Source of the DNA: Methanomicrobiales archaeon HGW-Methanomicrobiales-1
Lineage (GTDB): Archaea > Halobacteriota > Methanomicrobia > Methanomicrobiales > Methanospirillaceae
DNA: 64,000 nucleotides
Direction: 5' to 3'
NCBI GenBank assembly: GCA_002839675.1
Contig: PGYM01000001.1
Coordinates: 238,683 to 302,682, forward strand
Part shown: positions 42,933 to 50,991 of the stretch, piece after piece
How the letters are laid out: every line of letters begins with the position of its first letter
Numbering within the stretch: the first letter of the stretch is position 1
Notes under the pieces: model-generated
Told to the model about the DNA's origin: nothing
Database searches by the model: none
The model's input: the letters and a program-made list of their open reading frames with translations, nothing else
Program-made: the position numbers and the translations under genes

Positions 42933-43586
42933 GTGACGGTCTCGGATCTGGTGCGGGTGCACGCGTGTCCGGTCCGGTTTTATTACGAACAGGGCGAGCC
43001 TTTCTCCGAATCCGACCGGTACGCGGTCTGCAAGCAGCTCTCGTACCATCTCGGAACCCCCCTAGAGGTGGACGTGATCTGGCAGGAGATCCTTTCGGTC
43101 TCCCCAACACTCGATCCGTCCATGAAGGAGTTCCTGGAACTCTGCATCACGGCCTGCAACAAAAGCGAATGGAAACCCGCGGTCCAGACCGATGTGAAGG
43201 CGGTCTCGGACAAGCATGGGATTGTCGGCATGATCGACCGCATCGCCGCCGATGGCACGTTCTCGATCGTCCGGGCGGCAGGAGCCATGCCGTTTGGCAC
43301 CTATTCTGCCGACCGCATCCGGATTGCCTGTATCGCGTTCTGTCTGGAGGAGATGACCGGTGAGGAAGTAAAAGGCGGGAACGTGGAATATATCCCGGAC
43401 GGTGTTTCCCGCTTCCACGAGGTCCAGCCCCGGGACCGCCGGCAGGTGATCGCGACGATCCATAAGATCAAAGCGATAAAGGACGGCGAGATGCCCCAGC
43501 ACCCGTTGAACGCTCCCTGCAACCGGTGCAAGTACAATGAGCGGTGCGAGAGCAGTGTAGGCAGGCGCTTGTCCGAGCTGTTGTAA
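42933..43586 (+). CDS. Cas4/Dna2-like Fe-S nuclease-fold protein, active site doubtful
   Basis: 217 aa from GTG 42933, with AAAGGA upstream. The N-terminus (VSDLVRVHACPVRFYYEQGE) has the first cluster cysteine and the CPxxFYY pattern of Cas4/Dna2-type PD-(D/E)XK nucleases. The C-terminus has the other three cysteines in PCNRCKYNERC. In between, GIVGMIDRIAADGTFSI keeps the aspartate, but the following strand, where E-x-K is expected, reads VRAAGA. The catalytic centre therefore looks degraded. No other cas gene or CRISPR is near. It may be a structural or DNA-binding relative. Confidence 0.72.
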   Translation: MTVSDLVRVHACPVRFYYEQGEPFSESDRYAVCKQLSYHLGTPLEVDVIWQEILSVSPTLDPSMKEFLELCITACNKSEWKPAVQTDVKAVSDKHGIVGMIDRIAADGTFSIVRAAGAMPFGTYSADRIRIACIAFCLEEMTGEEVKGGNVEYIPDGVSRFHEVQPRDRRQVIATIHKIKAIKDGEMPQHPLNAPCNRCKYNERCESSVGRRLSELL

Positions 43587-43602
43587 GCACAGGTTGCAGG
43601 CA

Positions 43603-43642
43603 GCCGGCAACTGGTAACTGGTAACTGGCAACTGGCAGCCGG
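43603..43642 (+). repeat. AACTGGY heptamer repeats between flanking GCAGCCGGC
   Basis: Four copies of AACTGGT or AACTGGC in a row, bracketed on both sides by a direct repeat GCAGCCGGC. It lies in the short gap between the Cas4-like gene and sixA. A slippage-prone microrepeat; no function seen. Confidence 0.75.
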
Positions 43643-43683
43643 CACACGAACCTTTTTCTATTCCCACTTCCATCTCACCAAAC

Positions 43684-44178
43684 GTGGATATCTATATTCT
43701 GAGGCACGGCCGGGCAGAGAAGCGTGCCCCGTCTATCGAAGGCGATACCGGGCGGGCGCTGACCGGGCAGGGGCGCACCGAGATTCTCGGGGTTGCCGAG
43801 TTCCTCGCATCCCGCGATGTCGTGTTCGGCTGCATAGCCACGAGCCCGTACGTGCGGGCAATGGAAACCGCCCAGATCGTAGCAAAAGCACTCGGCAAGC
43901 GGGGGATTCTAATGCAGTGGGAGGAGCTGACGCCTGGATCGAGCATCGAGGCGCTGGAATCCCGCATATCGGGCCGACCTGAGGAGGAGTCGCTGCTCAT
44001 TGTGGGGCATGAGCCGCTGTTAGGTGAGTTCACCGGTTACATGATCACGGCGGGACATGATGCTGCCATCGCTTTTGGCAAAGGCGGGCTGGCAAAGATC
44101 CGGAATGCCCGGCTTGACCCGGTGAGCGGGGAGTTGCAGTGGCTGCTTACTGTGCGGCAGATACTGAGTATGAAATAG
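43684..44178 (+). CDS. SixA-like phosphohistidine phosphatase
   Basis: 164 aa, GTG start. The histidine phosphatase signature is IYILRHGRAEKRAP near the N-terminus; later motifs are TSPYVRAMETAQIVA and the second histidine in LIVGHEPLLGEFTG. SixA removes phosphate from phosphohistidine in phosphorelay or PTS proteins in bacteria. The protein is short like bacterial SixA. Its client here is unknown; the nearby histidine kinase is a possibility only. Confidence 0.9.
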   Translation: MDIYILRHGRAEKRAPSIEGDTGRALTGQGRTEILGVAEFLASRDVVFGCIATSPYVRAMETAQIVAKALGKRGILMQWEELTPGSSIEALESRISGRPEEESLLIVGHEPLLGEFTGYMITAGHDAAIAFGKGGLAKIRNARLDPVSGELQWLLTVRQILSMK

Positions 44179-44271
44179 CTGTTCATTGAAGTGATATCGA
44201 TATATTGAAGAATGAGGTTGATTGGTCTCTAAAAATAAGTTTGAATTGAAACAGGCCCAGTCACATTTTGA

Positions 44272-44643
44272 TTACTGGATTAACTTGACTATTTCATTTG
44301 ATTTGGATAGGCAAATCTGAGCGTTAAATTCCGTTATTGTATAATGCTCCCTGTAATCTGAATTTGTTCGCCATTGAATCAGATGAATTAAATGCTGCCC
44401 TATTTTACTCCTTTTGGGATCTTTACTTTTCGCAAAAAAATCAATCACTTCTTGATGCGCAGCACCATCCTCAGAAATTTTAGCGCCTTTTGAAATTGCA
44501 TAATTTCTTAAGAAGCAGTGTGATGCATAATACGATCTACTAATTGCGCATCTAAAAGCTGCTTCTTTCAATTCGTCATGAGATTTCCCATAACGATAAA
44601 CGCACTGAGCTAGTTGAAGATAATCGTTCCAATTGAATGTCAT
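44272..44643 (-). CDS. HEPN-domain protein (candidate RNase toxin)
   Basis: 123 aa, mostly helical. The segment AISRSYYASHCFLRNYA contains R-x5-H (RSYYASH), matching the Rx4-6H motif of catalytic HEPN ribonucleases; the RSYYAxxxF context is typical of HEPN proteins. The start overlaps the stop of the preceding gene (ATGA at 44640-44643). It is the last gene of an AT-rich three-gene operon. HEPN RNases commonly serve as toxins in defence or toxin-antitoxin systems, so this is the likely effector (inference). Confidence 0.7.
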   Translation of the reverse strand: MTFNWNDYLQLAQCVYRYGKSHDELKEAAFRCAISRSYYASHCFLRNYAISKGAKISEDGAAHQEVIDFFAKSKDPKRSKIGQHLIHLIQWRTNSDYREHYTITEFNAQICLSKSNEIVKLIQ

Positions 44644-45215
44644 TTCATTTCCACTGGGGGTTGAAAATCAGTAGAGATTATGAAATATGCCGATTTTCCA
44701 ATGACATCATTCCAAAATGTGTCACACAAACCATCAATAGTCTCCATTATATCGTGAGGATATTGTTTTTTCCTCACATTTAAAACGAGAAATTGAAATC
44801 CACTTTCTAGATCTTTAGATACTTCTAAAGATAGTTCTGTATCTTTATCAAAAATCTCTGTCGCGAGTTTGCATCCATTAAGAATAACCGGCAGAATATC
44901 TTCATGATCTAAAATGAATCCACTAATTTCATCAATATTAGGAATATAAATGTGGGACAAAAAATCAAGTGAATATAGCGATGATTGTGTAGGTGAAATA
45001 TATTCATATTCGAGAGTAGTGGAATAATCTGTTTCGAAATGAGATAAAATCGCTTCGATGATTTTGACTATTGACTCATAAGTCCTTTTTGTAAAATCAT
45101 ACGTGTCTATTGAAAATGCGTCCTCATCAAAATTTAAGCTATACGCTTTGGTGTATTGATGACTTATTATTGTGGGGGATGTTCGTATCATTGAATTCGA
45201 AGAATAACAATTCAA
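44640..45215 (-). CDS. Unknown protein, middle gene of HEPN operon
   Basis: 191 aa from TTG 45215, which overlaps the TGA of the preceding gene; ATG 45191 (MIRTSPTIISHQ) is the alternative start. It is acidic, without membrane helices, and mixed alpha/beta with aromatic-rich strands (TTLEYEYISPTQSSLYSL, FQFLVLNVRKKQYPHD). No family recognised. It is tied by overlaps to the TIGR04255 gene upstream and the HEPN gene downstream, so it should act with them, perhaps as antitoxin or sensor. Confidence 0.7.
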   Translation of the reverse strand: MNCYSSNSMIRTSPTIISHQYTKAYSLNFDEDAFSIDTYDFTKRTYESIVKIIEAILSHFETDYSTTLEYEYISPTQSSLYSLDFLSHIYIPNIDEISGFILDHEDILPVILNGCKLATEIFDKDTELSLEVSKDLESGFQFLVLNVRKKQYPHDIMETIDGLCDTFWNDVIGKSAYFIISTDFQPPVEMK

Positions 45216-45973
45216 TTAAATCTCTCCATTAATTCTTTGAATATTCTGTCAAACCACGTGTGAGTCAATTTATGGGATGTATCAATCCATTGAATAATTT
45301 CTTCGGGACTCTGTGGAACTGCGTCTTTTTTCGAACTAATAACTGTTTCTGTTATAATTGCATCCTTGTTTTGTCTTTTACCCCGGACTATTCGAACTGT
45401 CGCAACACCTTGCGTAAATGGATAAGAAACTCGGAAATCAATTCCCAAGGGGATATTATTAACATTCGTATCATTAAACAAAGATTCAGGCATTGAAAAA
45501 TTTATAGCCATTTTTTCTTTTAGGAAAACGAGAATATTTTCATTGAAGTCATAATCGATCGCATCTATATACCTTAATGTTAGTCCACTAACTTGTATTT
45601 CTTTTGAGGATGGATACAATGAGAAATAGCTATTTATCAAATCACACAATCTTTTCTGATAATCTGGCCAATCATAGTTTTCAGTGTCATTTAAAGTAAT
45701 AATCCCAGGACCCATTTGAATTAACGGCCATCCTCCCTCTTTTTTTCGGAATCTGTGTTGAATAATATAGGCTGCCATCTCATCAGGCATTGTTGCTTGA
45801 GGAAGAGACTCATGGAATGGATACTCGCGTTCACACAATTTATCGTAGAGTCTACCAATTAATAATTTATAATTTGGATCGATTTTCACACCCGGTGAAG
45901 GCTGATCAAGCTTCCATTTCATTTCAAAAATTGCCTCTACCAACGGAGCTTTCGGCAATTTACCATCTATCAT
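45212..45973 (-). CDS. TIGR04255 family protein
   Basis: 253 aa. The opening KLPKAPLVEAIFEMKWK, the central QMGPGIITLNDTENYDWPDY and SGLTLRYIDAIDYDF match the sporadically distributed TIGR04255 family, whose function is unknown. GGTGA lies five bases before the ATG and a TATA box at 46015. It is first of three overlapping genes. Base composition is clearly lower in GC than the neighbours, which suggests horizontal transfer. In my reading it could be the sensor of a small defence cassette. Confidence 0.8.
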   Translation of the reverse strand: MIDGKLPKAPLVEAIFEMKWKLDQPSPGVKIDPNYKLLIGRLYDKLCEREYPFHESLPQATMPDEMAAYIIQHRFRKKEGGWPLIQMGPGIITLNDTENYDWPDYQKRLCDLINSYFSLYPSSKEIQVSGLTLRYIDAIDYDFNENILVFLKEKMAINFSMPESLFNDTNVNNIPLGIDFRVSYPFTQGVATVRIVRGKRQNKDAIITETVISSKKDAVPQSPEEIIQWIDTSHKLTHTWFDRIFKELMERFN

Positions 45974-46010
45974 TGTTTCACCATATTTTCTATATTGTTG
46001 ATGAAGTATT

Positions 46011-46024
46011 AACCTATATAGTCC
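46011..46024 (-). promoter_or_regulatory. TATA box of the TIGR04255/HEPN operon
   Basis: On the minus strand the sequence reads GGACTATATAGGTT, about 40-50 bases upstream of the ATG at 45973. It fits an archaeal TATA box for the three-gene operon, with a short leader containing GGTGA. Confidence 0.45.
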
Positions 46025-46107
46025 TTCTGAAAAGGGAATAAAAAAAATTAATTATTTGATTAATTGCCAATTTTTTATCGAAATTGCCATAGAAATCATT
46101 TATTATA

Positions 46108-46680
46108 ACGTCCCCTCCCCAAAGTGTCTGGAGGGATACCCCCTCTCCAAAACCCGAGGGGGGGTATACAGCCCCACCTACCCCCCCTCCTGCGCAAGAC
46201 AGGGTACCACCCCCCCCCCTTTGCTACACATACCCGGCCACGGTTTCCGCTGGAGTCACGACGCAGGACCCTTCCCCTCAGCCAGCACCCGGAGGGGGGT
46301 ACCCCCCACTCAAAAGTACGAGAGGGGGTACCCTACCCCCCTGTCCAAAAAACGAGGGGGGGTATACCCACCCCCTCTCCAAAAAGTGAGGGGGGGACCC
46401 CCTCCCCCCCTGTCGTACGAAAGACAGGGTACCTCCCCCCCTCCGGGCGCAGGTACGCTGGCACGGCTTCGCATGGAGTCACGCCGGAGAGGGGTTTTTG
46501 TGAGGGGGGGTCATAAGGGTGGGATACCCCCTCTCTTGCCCATGAGTGGGGGGGACCCCCTCCCCCTCTCCAAAAAATGAGCGGGGGTATACAGCGTACC
46601 CTACCCCCCCTCTTGTCTAAGACAGGGTACCTCCCCCTCCCCCCCTCAGGAAACAGAGAGGGGGTACCACCCCCCCTGCT
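46108..46680. repeat. Tandem array of C/G-skewed hairpin repeats
   Basis: About ten imperfect inverted repeats follow one another. The typical unit is TACCCCCTCTCCAAAAxx followed by GAGGGGGGTA: C-rich and G-rich arms pair around a CCAAAA loop. Examples start near 46137, 46299, 46336, 46368, 46540 and 46562. A second hairpin type, CCTGTC-loop-GACAGGGTACC, occurs near 46188, 46409 and 46609. Twice (about 46239 and 46461) the segment CACGG-TTC-GC-TGGAGTCACG is interposed, giving a higher-order period of about 195-225 bases. GGTACC palindromes recur. No genuine gene is here; the Pro/Gly-rich frames are a by-product. It lies between the HEPN operon and the small gene at 46844. Confidence 0.85.
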
Positions 46681-46843
46681 GTTTCGGTCGGGTGGTTGTC
46701 CGTGGGTGAGTTACGGTCCTGCAAAAACCTGTCACAATGGGGTGTTGTGGGACGCAGACCATCACTTTCGCCATCCGCATGCCCCCGCCTTTTATGCTTT
46801 TTTTGGGAATGTTCTGGATCGCAAACGAAAGGAAGTGTTACCC

Positions 46844-47203
46844 ATGACATCACAACGAATCGAGACCGGAACCCCCGAAGGCGACGCACTGGGATTTACC
46901 GAACACCTCTTCTCCGGGTGGCTGGAACTTAAGGAGGAGAACCGGCTCTGCCTCCATTATGTTATATCGCGGGAGAAGAACGAGGGCAATACCCAGAACC
47001 TGATCCGGCAGTGGCTGGCGGAAGGGTATGATGTCAGTGTCGTCATGCCCCGGCCCATCATGCAGCACATCCTGAAGAAATTCCGGTTTGTTCCTTCCTC
47101 AGAATATTTCCCGGACCAGTACGAGGGCCGGGTGGAGGTCTGGCATGGGCCGGGGCAGGAACATCCGCATGGGTCATTGCGGCAGGATGCGGTTGAAGCG
47201 TGA
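46844..47203 (+). CDS. Small conserved-looking protein, unknown
   Basis: 119 aa from ATG 46844 with AAAGGAAG upstream; the longer frame from 46577 runs into the hairpin array and is rejected. It has a mixed alpha/beta pattern: FSGWLELKEENRLCLHYVIS, then IRQWLAEGYDVSVVMPRPIM, then LKKFRFVPSSEYF. The GYDVxVVMPRPIMQHIL-like strand/helix is reminiscent of the C-terminal half of GNAT acetyltransferases, but no acetyl-CoA loop is seen. Not recognised further. GC content is like the core genome. Confidence 0.65.
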   Translation: MTSQRIETGTPEGDALGFTEHLFSGWLELKEENRLCLHYVISREKNEGNTQNLIRQWLAEGYDVSVVMPRPIMQHILKKFRFVPSSEYFPDQYEGRVEVWHGPGQEHPHGSLRQDAVEA

Positions 47204-47542
47204 TATAGTGTCTGGTGGGTCTGCGGGAATTTTCAGCAATTATAGGATAACCGAATCGGAATTTTCCCAAAAAACCTATGATTGGATTTGATGGGGGTTG
47301 AGACCCCCATACCCCCGGATAGGATAAACTCCGCCGCCCCGAAGGGCGCCCCGCGGCGGATCAATGACGGGAAAAAAGCTGGCAAATGAATGAGAAAAAC
47401 CCTCATTGCCCCGCCGTGCCTCGGAGAGGCCCTGAGGCGGGGGAGCCTCGTTAATTTCGAAATTTTACTGTTTTTACCGTGACAAGGTGAATTAATTTCG
47501 TTTGTTTCCGTTTCACCGGACCCGGATTACTGTAAAATAAAA
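47204..47542. other. Intergenic region with a cluster of hairpins
   Basis: Four consecutive inverted repeats: ATGGGGGT-TGAG-ACCCCCAT (47291-47310), TCCGCCGC-loop-GCGGCGGA (47329-47359), AATGAG-loop-CTCATT (47389-47407) and CCCCGCC-loop-GGCGGGG (about 47411-47443), the last enclosing GCCTC-GGA-GAGGC. No coding frame of note. Could be a structured RNA, a terminator set or repeat debris. Confidence 0.55.
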
Positions 47543-48469
47543 TCACTGCCCAAGCAGCGTCTTAGAAATAATATACTCGCCCCGGGCCTCGCGGGTTGTC
47601 CCGACCACCAGCCAGCGCTCGTTGCCGTGCTGCTCCAGGACACCACAGGCTTCTATGGTCTCGCCCGCGAGTGCCTGCCCGCTGTAGGTATGGGTAAACG
47701 AGAGCACCCGGTTCACTGATTCGTGCTCTACTTCATAGATAGCCGGGTTGTCAAACGAGAGGGAGGCATCGGTCACTTTGGCTTCGATTGTCTGCTTGCC
47801 GATCACGGTGCCTTTGCCGAGATGGACCCGGTTCAATTCATCGTACGAACGGGTGAAGAGAATATCGAAATACGTGCCTTCAATCTGGCCCCGGTTCCAC
47901 TTCCGCTTCTCGTGGAGGACAAACTGGTCGTAGGGAATCTCCGGCTTGCGTTTCTCGTACACCTTCTTCCACATATCTTCCGAGAGCCCTTCGACTTTCC
48001 CGTCAAGGATTCCCTGGCGGACGAGCGCCTGCGCAGTAAACCAGTGCTGCCCGTACACCACCATATCGATATCGGAGGCTTCGTTCTCCAGCCCGCAGAG
48101 CAGCGAACCGGTACACCCGACCGTGCCGTTCGGAAGCCCGAAGAGGTCGACAAGTTTCTGCACTCTTGGGTGCCTGCGGGCAATCTGTGGCAGTTCTTCG
48201 TCCGGCTTCCAGACCCGTTTCACATCGCCGTAGGGAATGCGCTGGAGAAGATCGGCATACTGCGGTTTGTGTTTAGCAATGAACGCATAGGCGTCTTCAA
48301 AATCGTATTTTTTATACCGGGTGCCGGAAGCGTGCAGGCGCTCGCCATCCGCATCGGGCACATACCGGAGCACGCAGCCGATCTTATCGGCATTGTCATA
48401 CGTGGAGACTGCATAGATCCAGCCATCCTTGTCTTCAATAAAATCGCGTAACCGGACGGGCTTTGTCAT
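47543..48469 (-). CDS. Archaeal predicted nucleotidyltransferase (COG2413-like)
   Basis: 308 aa. The nucleotidyltransferase core is TGSLLCGLENEASDIDMVVYG (GS followed by DxD; shortened) near residue 120. N-terminal part includes VRLRDFIEDKDGWIYAVSTY; C-terminal part contains a beta-rich domain with ETIEACGVLEQHGNERWLVVG. This is the archaeal DNA polymerase beta-like nucleotidyltransferase family whose target is unknown. It ends a minus-strand run with tsaC and the DUF5612 gene; the gap to tsaC is 10 bases. Confidence 0.8.
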   Translation of the reverse strand: MTKPVRLRDFIEDKDGWIYAVSTYDNADKIGCVLRYVPDADGERLHASGTRYKKYDFEDAYAFIAKHKPQYADLLQRIPYGDVKRVWKPDEELPQIARRHPRVQKLVDLFGLPNGTVGCTGSLLCGLENEASDIDMVVYGQHWFTAQALVRQGILDGKVEGLSEDMWKKVYEKRKPEIPYDQFVLHEKRKWNRGQIEGTYFDILFTRSYDELNRVHLGKGTVIGKQTIEAKVTDASLSFDNPAIYEVEHESVNRVLSFTHTYSGQALAGETIEACGVLEQHGNERWLVVGTTREARGEYIISKTLLGQ

Positions 48470-48479
48470 GCGGGCAGTC

Positions 48480-49052
48480 TCACAGGTTTACAAGGAATTT
48501 TGCGATGTTGTCAACCTGTGCGCCAGCGCGAAGGATCGTGCGTGTCGGAAGATCTACCACGGTGCTGGGAGTTCCGGGCAGCCTGCCGCCATCGAGCAGG
48601 AAATCATGGCGCACCGTGCACTCATCCGGGATCTGGGGGTCTTTTGCCCCGTGGAGGTTGGCACTCGTTGCGGTGATGGGGGAATCGAACCGCTCGATCA
48701 GCTGCTGGGCGAGCGGATGGGCGGGGAGGCGGATGCCGATCATTCCCGTTCCACCGGTCAGGACATCGGGAACGCAGTTCCGTGATTCCAGCACAACCGT
48801 GACCGGCCCGGGGAGGAACGTCTGGATGAAGGTCTCCATCCACGGCTCAACATGAGCCACGGCAGCAAGCATATCGAAGTCCGAGACCGCGATGGAGATG
48901 GGCATTCCCAGCGGGCGGTGTTTGGCCTCGTATACCTTCATAATCGCTTCATCCGAGAAGGCATCGACCCCGAGCCCGTACACGGTCTCGGTCGGGTAGA
49001 CAACAATACCGTCACGCATCAGGATGGACACTGCTTTTTCTATGAGATCCAT
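48480..49052 (-). CDS. tsaC: Threonylcarbamoyl-AMP synthase (Sua5/YrdC family)
   Basis: 190 aa, the short YrdC form. KxR/SxN-type motifs appear as YPTETVYGLGVDAF, YEAKHRPLGMPISIAV, GPVTVVLES and DSPITATSANLHG. It makes threonylcarbamoyl-AMP from threonine, bicarbonate and ATP for t6A37 in ANN-decoding tRNAs. It lies between the nucleotidyltransferase and DUF5612 genes, one base apart from the latter. Confidence 0.93.
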   Translation of the reverse strand: MDLIEKAVSILMRDGIVVYPTETVYGLGVDAFSDEAIMKVYEAKHRPLGMPISIAVSDFDMLAAVAHVEPWMETFIQTFLPGPVTVVLESRNCVPDVLTGGTGMIGIRLPAHPLAQQLIERFDSPITATSANLHGAKDPQIPDECTVRHDFLLDGGRLPGTPSTVVDLPTRTILRAGAQVDNIAKFLVNL

Positions 49053-49053
49053 G

Positions 49054-49737
49054 TCAGAACTCCCGGCCCTTTACCCGGTAGATATCGAAAACCGCTTTAC
49101 TGCTGACGTGCATCACGGCAAAAACGCCCGCCTGGATCGGATCGGTGACTACGAGATCCGCATGTTCCGGCACGGTTCCCACCATCTTGAGCGCAATGAC
49201 CGGGATCCCTGCCTCCCGGACCCGGTCCACTGCTTTTGTGATGTCGCCGCCCATGATCGAACCGGCAAGTACGAGAATCGCGGCACGGGGCAGGCGGGCA
49301 ACCGCATCCACTGCGAGAGCAAGGGTCCGTTCCCCAACCAGCGGGATCGTGTCTACCGATATTCGCTCGCCCCGGATATTATGCCGGTCGGCTTCGTTCA
49401 CGGCACCCATTGCCACCTGGGCCACCTGGGCACCTCCCCCGATAATGATCACACGGGTGCCGAAAATATGCCCGAAAGGCTTGTAGGCTTTCACATCCCG
49501 AACAGAATCAATGGCATTGAGATCCTCAAGGAGCCGTTCATGGTCATCGGCATCAGCGGAATCATATTCAAAATAGAGTTCAGCCATACCCGTATTGGGT
49601 CCGGATTCGAACACTTCCTGGCTGATCATCACGATGTTCGCATCATGGGCGGCAACCACGGTGGCGATGTCGCGCAGGACTCCCCTGCGGTTCTCCGCAA
49701 TGATCCGCATGGCCAGGCGTTCGGGTTCGGTCTCCAT
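49054..49737 (-). CDS. ACT-domain DUF5612 protein
   Basis: 227 aa from ATG 49737 (METEPERLAMRII); TTG 49746 sits one base from the tRNA gene and is less likely. The first about 80 residues are an ACT domain (RRGVLRDIATVVAAHDANIVMI). The rest, with VIIIGGGAQVAQVAMGAV and ILVLAGSIMGGDI, matches DUF5612, an archaeal family of unknown function. ACT domains bind amino acids, so ligand-controlled regulation is likely. Transcribed directly after tRNA-Gly on the same strand. Confidence 0.85.
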   Translation of the reverse strand: METEPERLAMRIIAENRRGVLRDIATVVAAHDANIVMISQEVFESGPNTGMAELYFEYDSADADDHERLLEDLNAIDSVRDVKAYKPFGHIFGTRVIIIGGGAQVAQVAMGAVNEADRHNIRGERISVDTIPLVGERTLALAVDAVARLPRAAILVLAGSIMGGDITKAVDRVREAGIPVIALKMVGTVPEHADLVVTDPIQAGVFAVMHVSSKAVFDIYRVKGREF

Positions 49738-49747
49738 AATAAGCAAT

Positions 49748-49817
49748 GCGATAACCGGGAATCGAACCCGGGCTAGAAGCTTGGGAAGCTCCTGTCCTAC
49801 CGCTAGACTATTATCGC
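49748..49817 (-). tRNA. tRNA-Gly (CCC)
   Basis: Minus-strand acceptor GCGATAA pairs with TTATCGC. Anticodon stem GGAGC/GCTTC closes TTCCCAA, giving anticodon CCC. The T arm contains GGGTTCGATTCCC. CCA is not encoded. Confidence 0.92.
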
Positions 49818-50034
49818 GAAATTTAAGTCTGCTCTCTAATATTGCGCGAATCGGGAAATAAATATATCCCGGTTGGGACTGTCGAATCAGTTATTTTTAA
49901 GAAACGGTGGATTGCATACTTACCTAAGAAACAATCCCCCGGTCTTTGCTGGCTGGTATGCAGGAAAATCTTTGGTAACCCGATAAAGGTATCAGGATTT
50001 TTCCCGCATACGGGGACAAATAGGGAGAACTTTC

Positions 50035-50991
50035 ATGAACACCAGAACAATCCTCTTAACCCTTATCGTTGCTGCCTGCTGTCTTCTTGTTGTACAGCCA
50101 ATCCAGGCACTGACCGGTGATGACCAGACTTCGGTTTACCAGACTACCTTCGGATCGAACCCAAACTGGATAACCAATACCGGTGGCCCATCTTCGAATT
50201 ATTACTGGGATTCAGGCATGGCGATGTATCATTTCTCCATCGAGCCCAGTTCAGGAAGTTTTGCGTATATTCCAGTTGATTTTGATGATGGATCCTTTAC
50301 GCTGGACTACGATCTCATCCTTACAAGGATCGATGACGGTGCGACCTTCCGCATGGGCTTATCCGGTTCCGAGATGGACCCGTCCAAGGGCCCCAATGTC
50401 ATCTCAATGTTTACCAATGCAAAATATGGTCAGATCATGTGGCTTCACCTGGTCTCGACCGGGAACAAGCTGGTGGAAGTGAACAGCCAGAGCGCAGCAA
50501 CGGAGATGGGAACGGATGCCTACAAGGGCCCCACGGCAAAATACGAGATCAATAAAACCTACCACGTTACGGTCAATTATAATGATGATTCCAAAGTCCT
50601 ATCCATGAAAGTAAGGGAATTGCAATCCGGAAACGATATCTGGAGTTATTTCATCCAGTGCGGGGAGAACATACGCGGCCTGAACCGTATTTATATGGGG
50701 GCAAAGGGAGATTACGGCATGCAGAATATCTATGCACAGGGATATATCGACAATGTGCGCCTCACGATCCCTTCCACAGGGCCTGCTGTATCAGAGACTC
50801 CAGTAGTTGCGGTCCCGGTCACCACCGCGCCCGCCCCTGTTACAACGACGAAGAAACCCACCCCAAAGATAACCGTCCCGACACCCTACCCCACGGAAAC
50901 TCCCCAGTCCCCCTCATCCGGAATTCTTCCGGTAGTTGCACTGGGTATTGCCGGTGCGGTCTGTTGTATCGGTGCGATCCGGAAAAACTGA
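50035..50991 (+). CDS. Secreted, C-terminally anchored beta-sandwich protein
   Basis: 318 aa. Signal peptide (ILLTLIVAACCLLVVQPIQA) with cleavage expected near residue 26. Residues about 35-245 look like a LamG/concanavalin-type beta sandwich (TFGSNPNWITNTGGPSSNYY, YIDNVRLTIPS). A Thr/Pro-rich stalk (VPVTTAPAPVTTTKKPTPK) leads to a C-terminal membrane helix (ILPVVALGIAGAVCCIGAI) and a short basic end. This stalk-plus-helix arrangement is typical for surface proteins of Methanomicrobiales. The ligand, perhaps a glycan, is inference. Confidence 0.82.
   Translation: MNTRTILLTLIVAACCLLVVQPIQALTGDDQTSVYQTTFGSNPNWITNTGGPSSNYYWDSGMAMYHFSIEPSSGSFAYIPVDFDDGSFTLDYDLILTRIDDGATFRMGLSGSEMDPSKGPNVISMFTNAKYGQIMWLHLVSTGNKLVEVNSQSAATEMGTDAYKGPTAKYEINKTYHVTVNYNDDSKVLSMKVRELQSGNDIWSYFIQCGENIRGLNRIYMGAKGDYGMQNIYAQGYIDNVRLTIPSTGPAVSETPVVAVPVTTAPAPVTTTKKPTPKITVPTPYPTETPQSPSSGILPVVALGIAGAVCCIGAIRKN

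Noticed and set aside
43603-43642. Heptamer repeats as an attachment site or origin
   Set aside because: Too short, with no flanking integrase, tRNA or cdc6 gene; treated as a simple microrepeat.
42337-44178. Genomic island integrated at tRNA-Thr reaching to the HEPN operon
   Set aside because: No integrase and no direct repeat of the tRNA 3' end is visible downstream. Genes 42.4-44.2 kb have core-like composition, so only the 44.2-46.0 kb stretch looks foreign.
46108-46680. CRISPR array
   Set aside because: Repeats are palindromic, of variable length and spacing, with no unique 30-40 base spacers, and no cas genes are near.
46056-46843. Long plus-strand frames through the hairpin array coding for Pro/Gly-rich proteins
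   Set aside because: All frames there give the same low-complexity output of the palindromic repeats, with no ribosome-binding site and no family-like sequence. Real coding resumes at ATG 46844.
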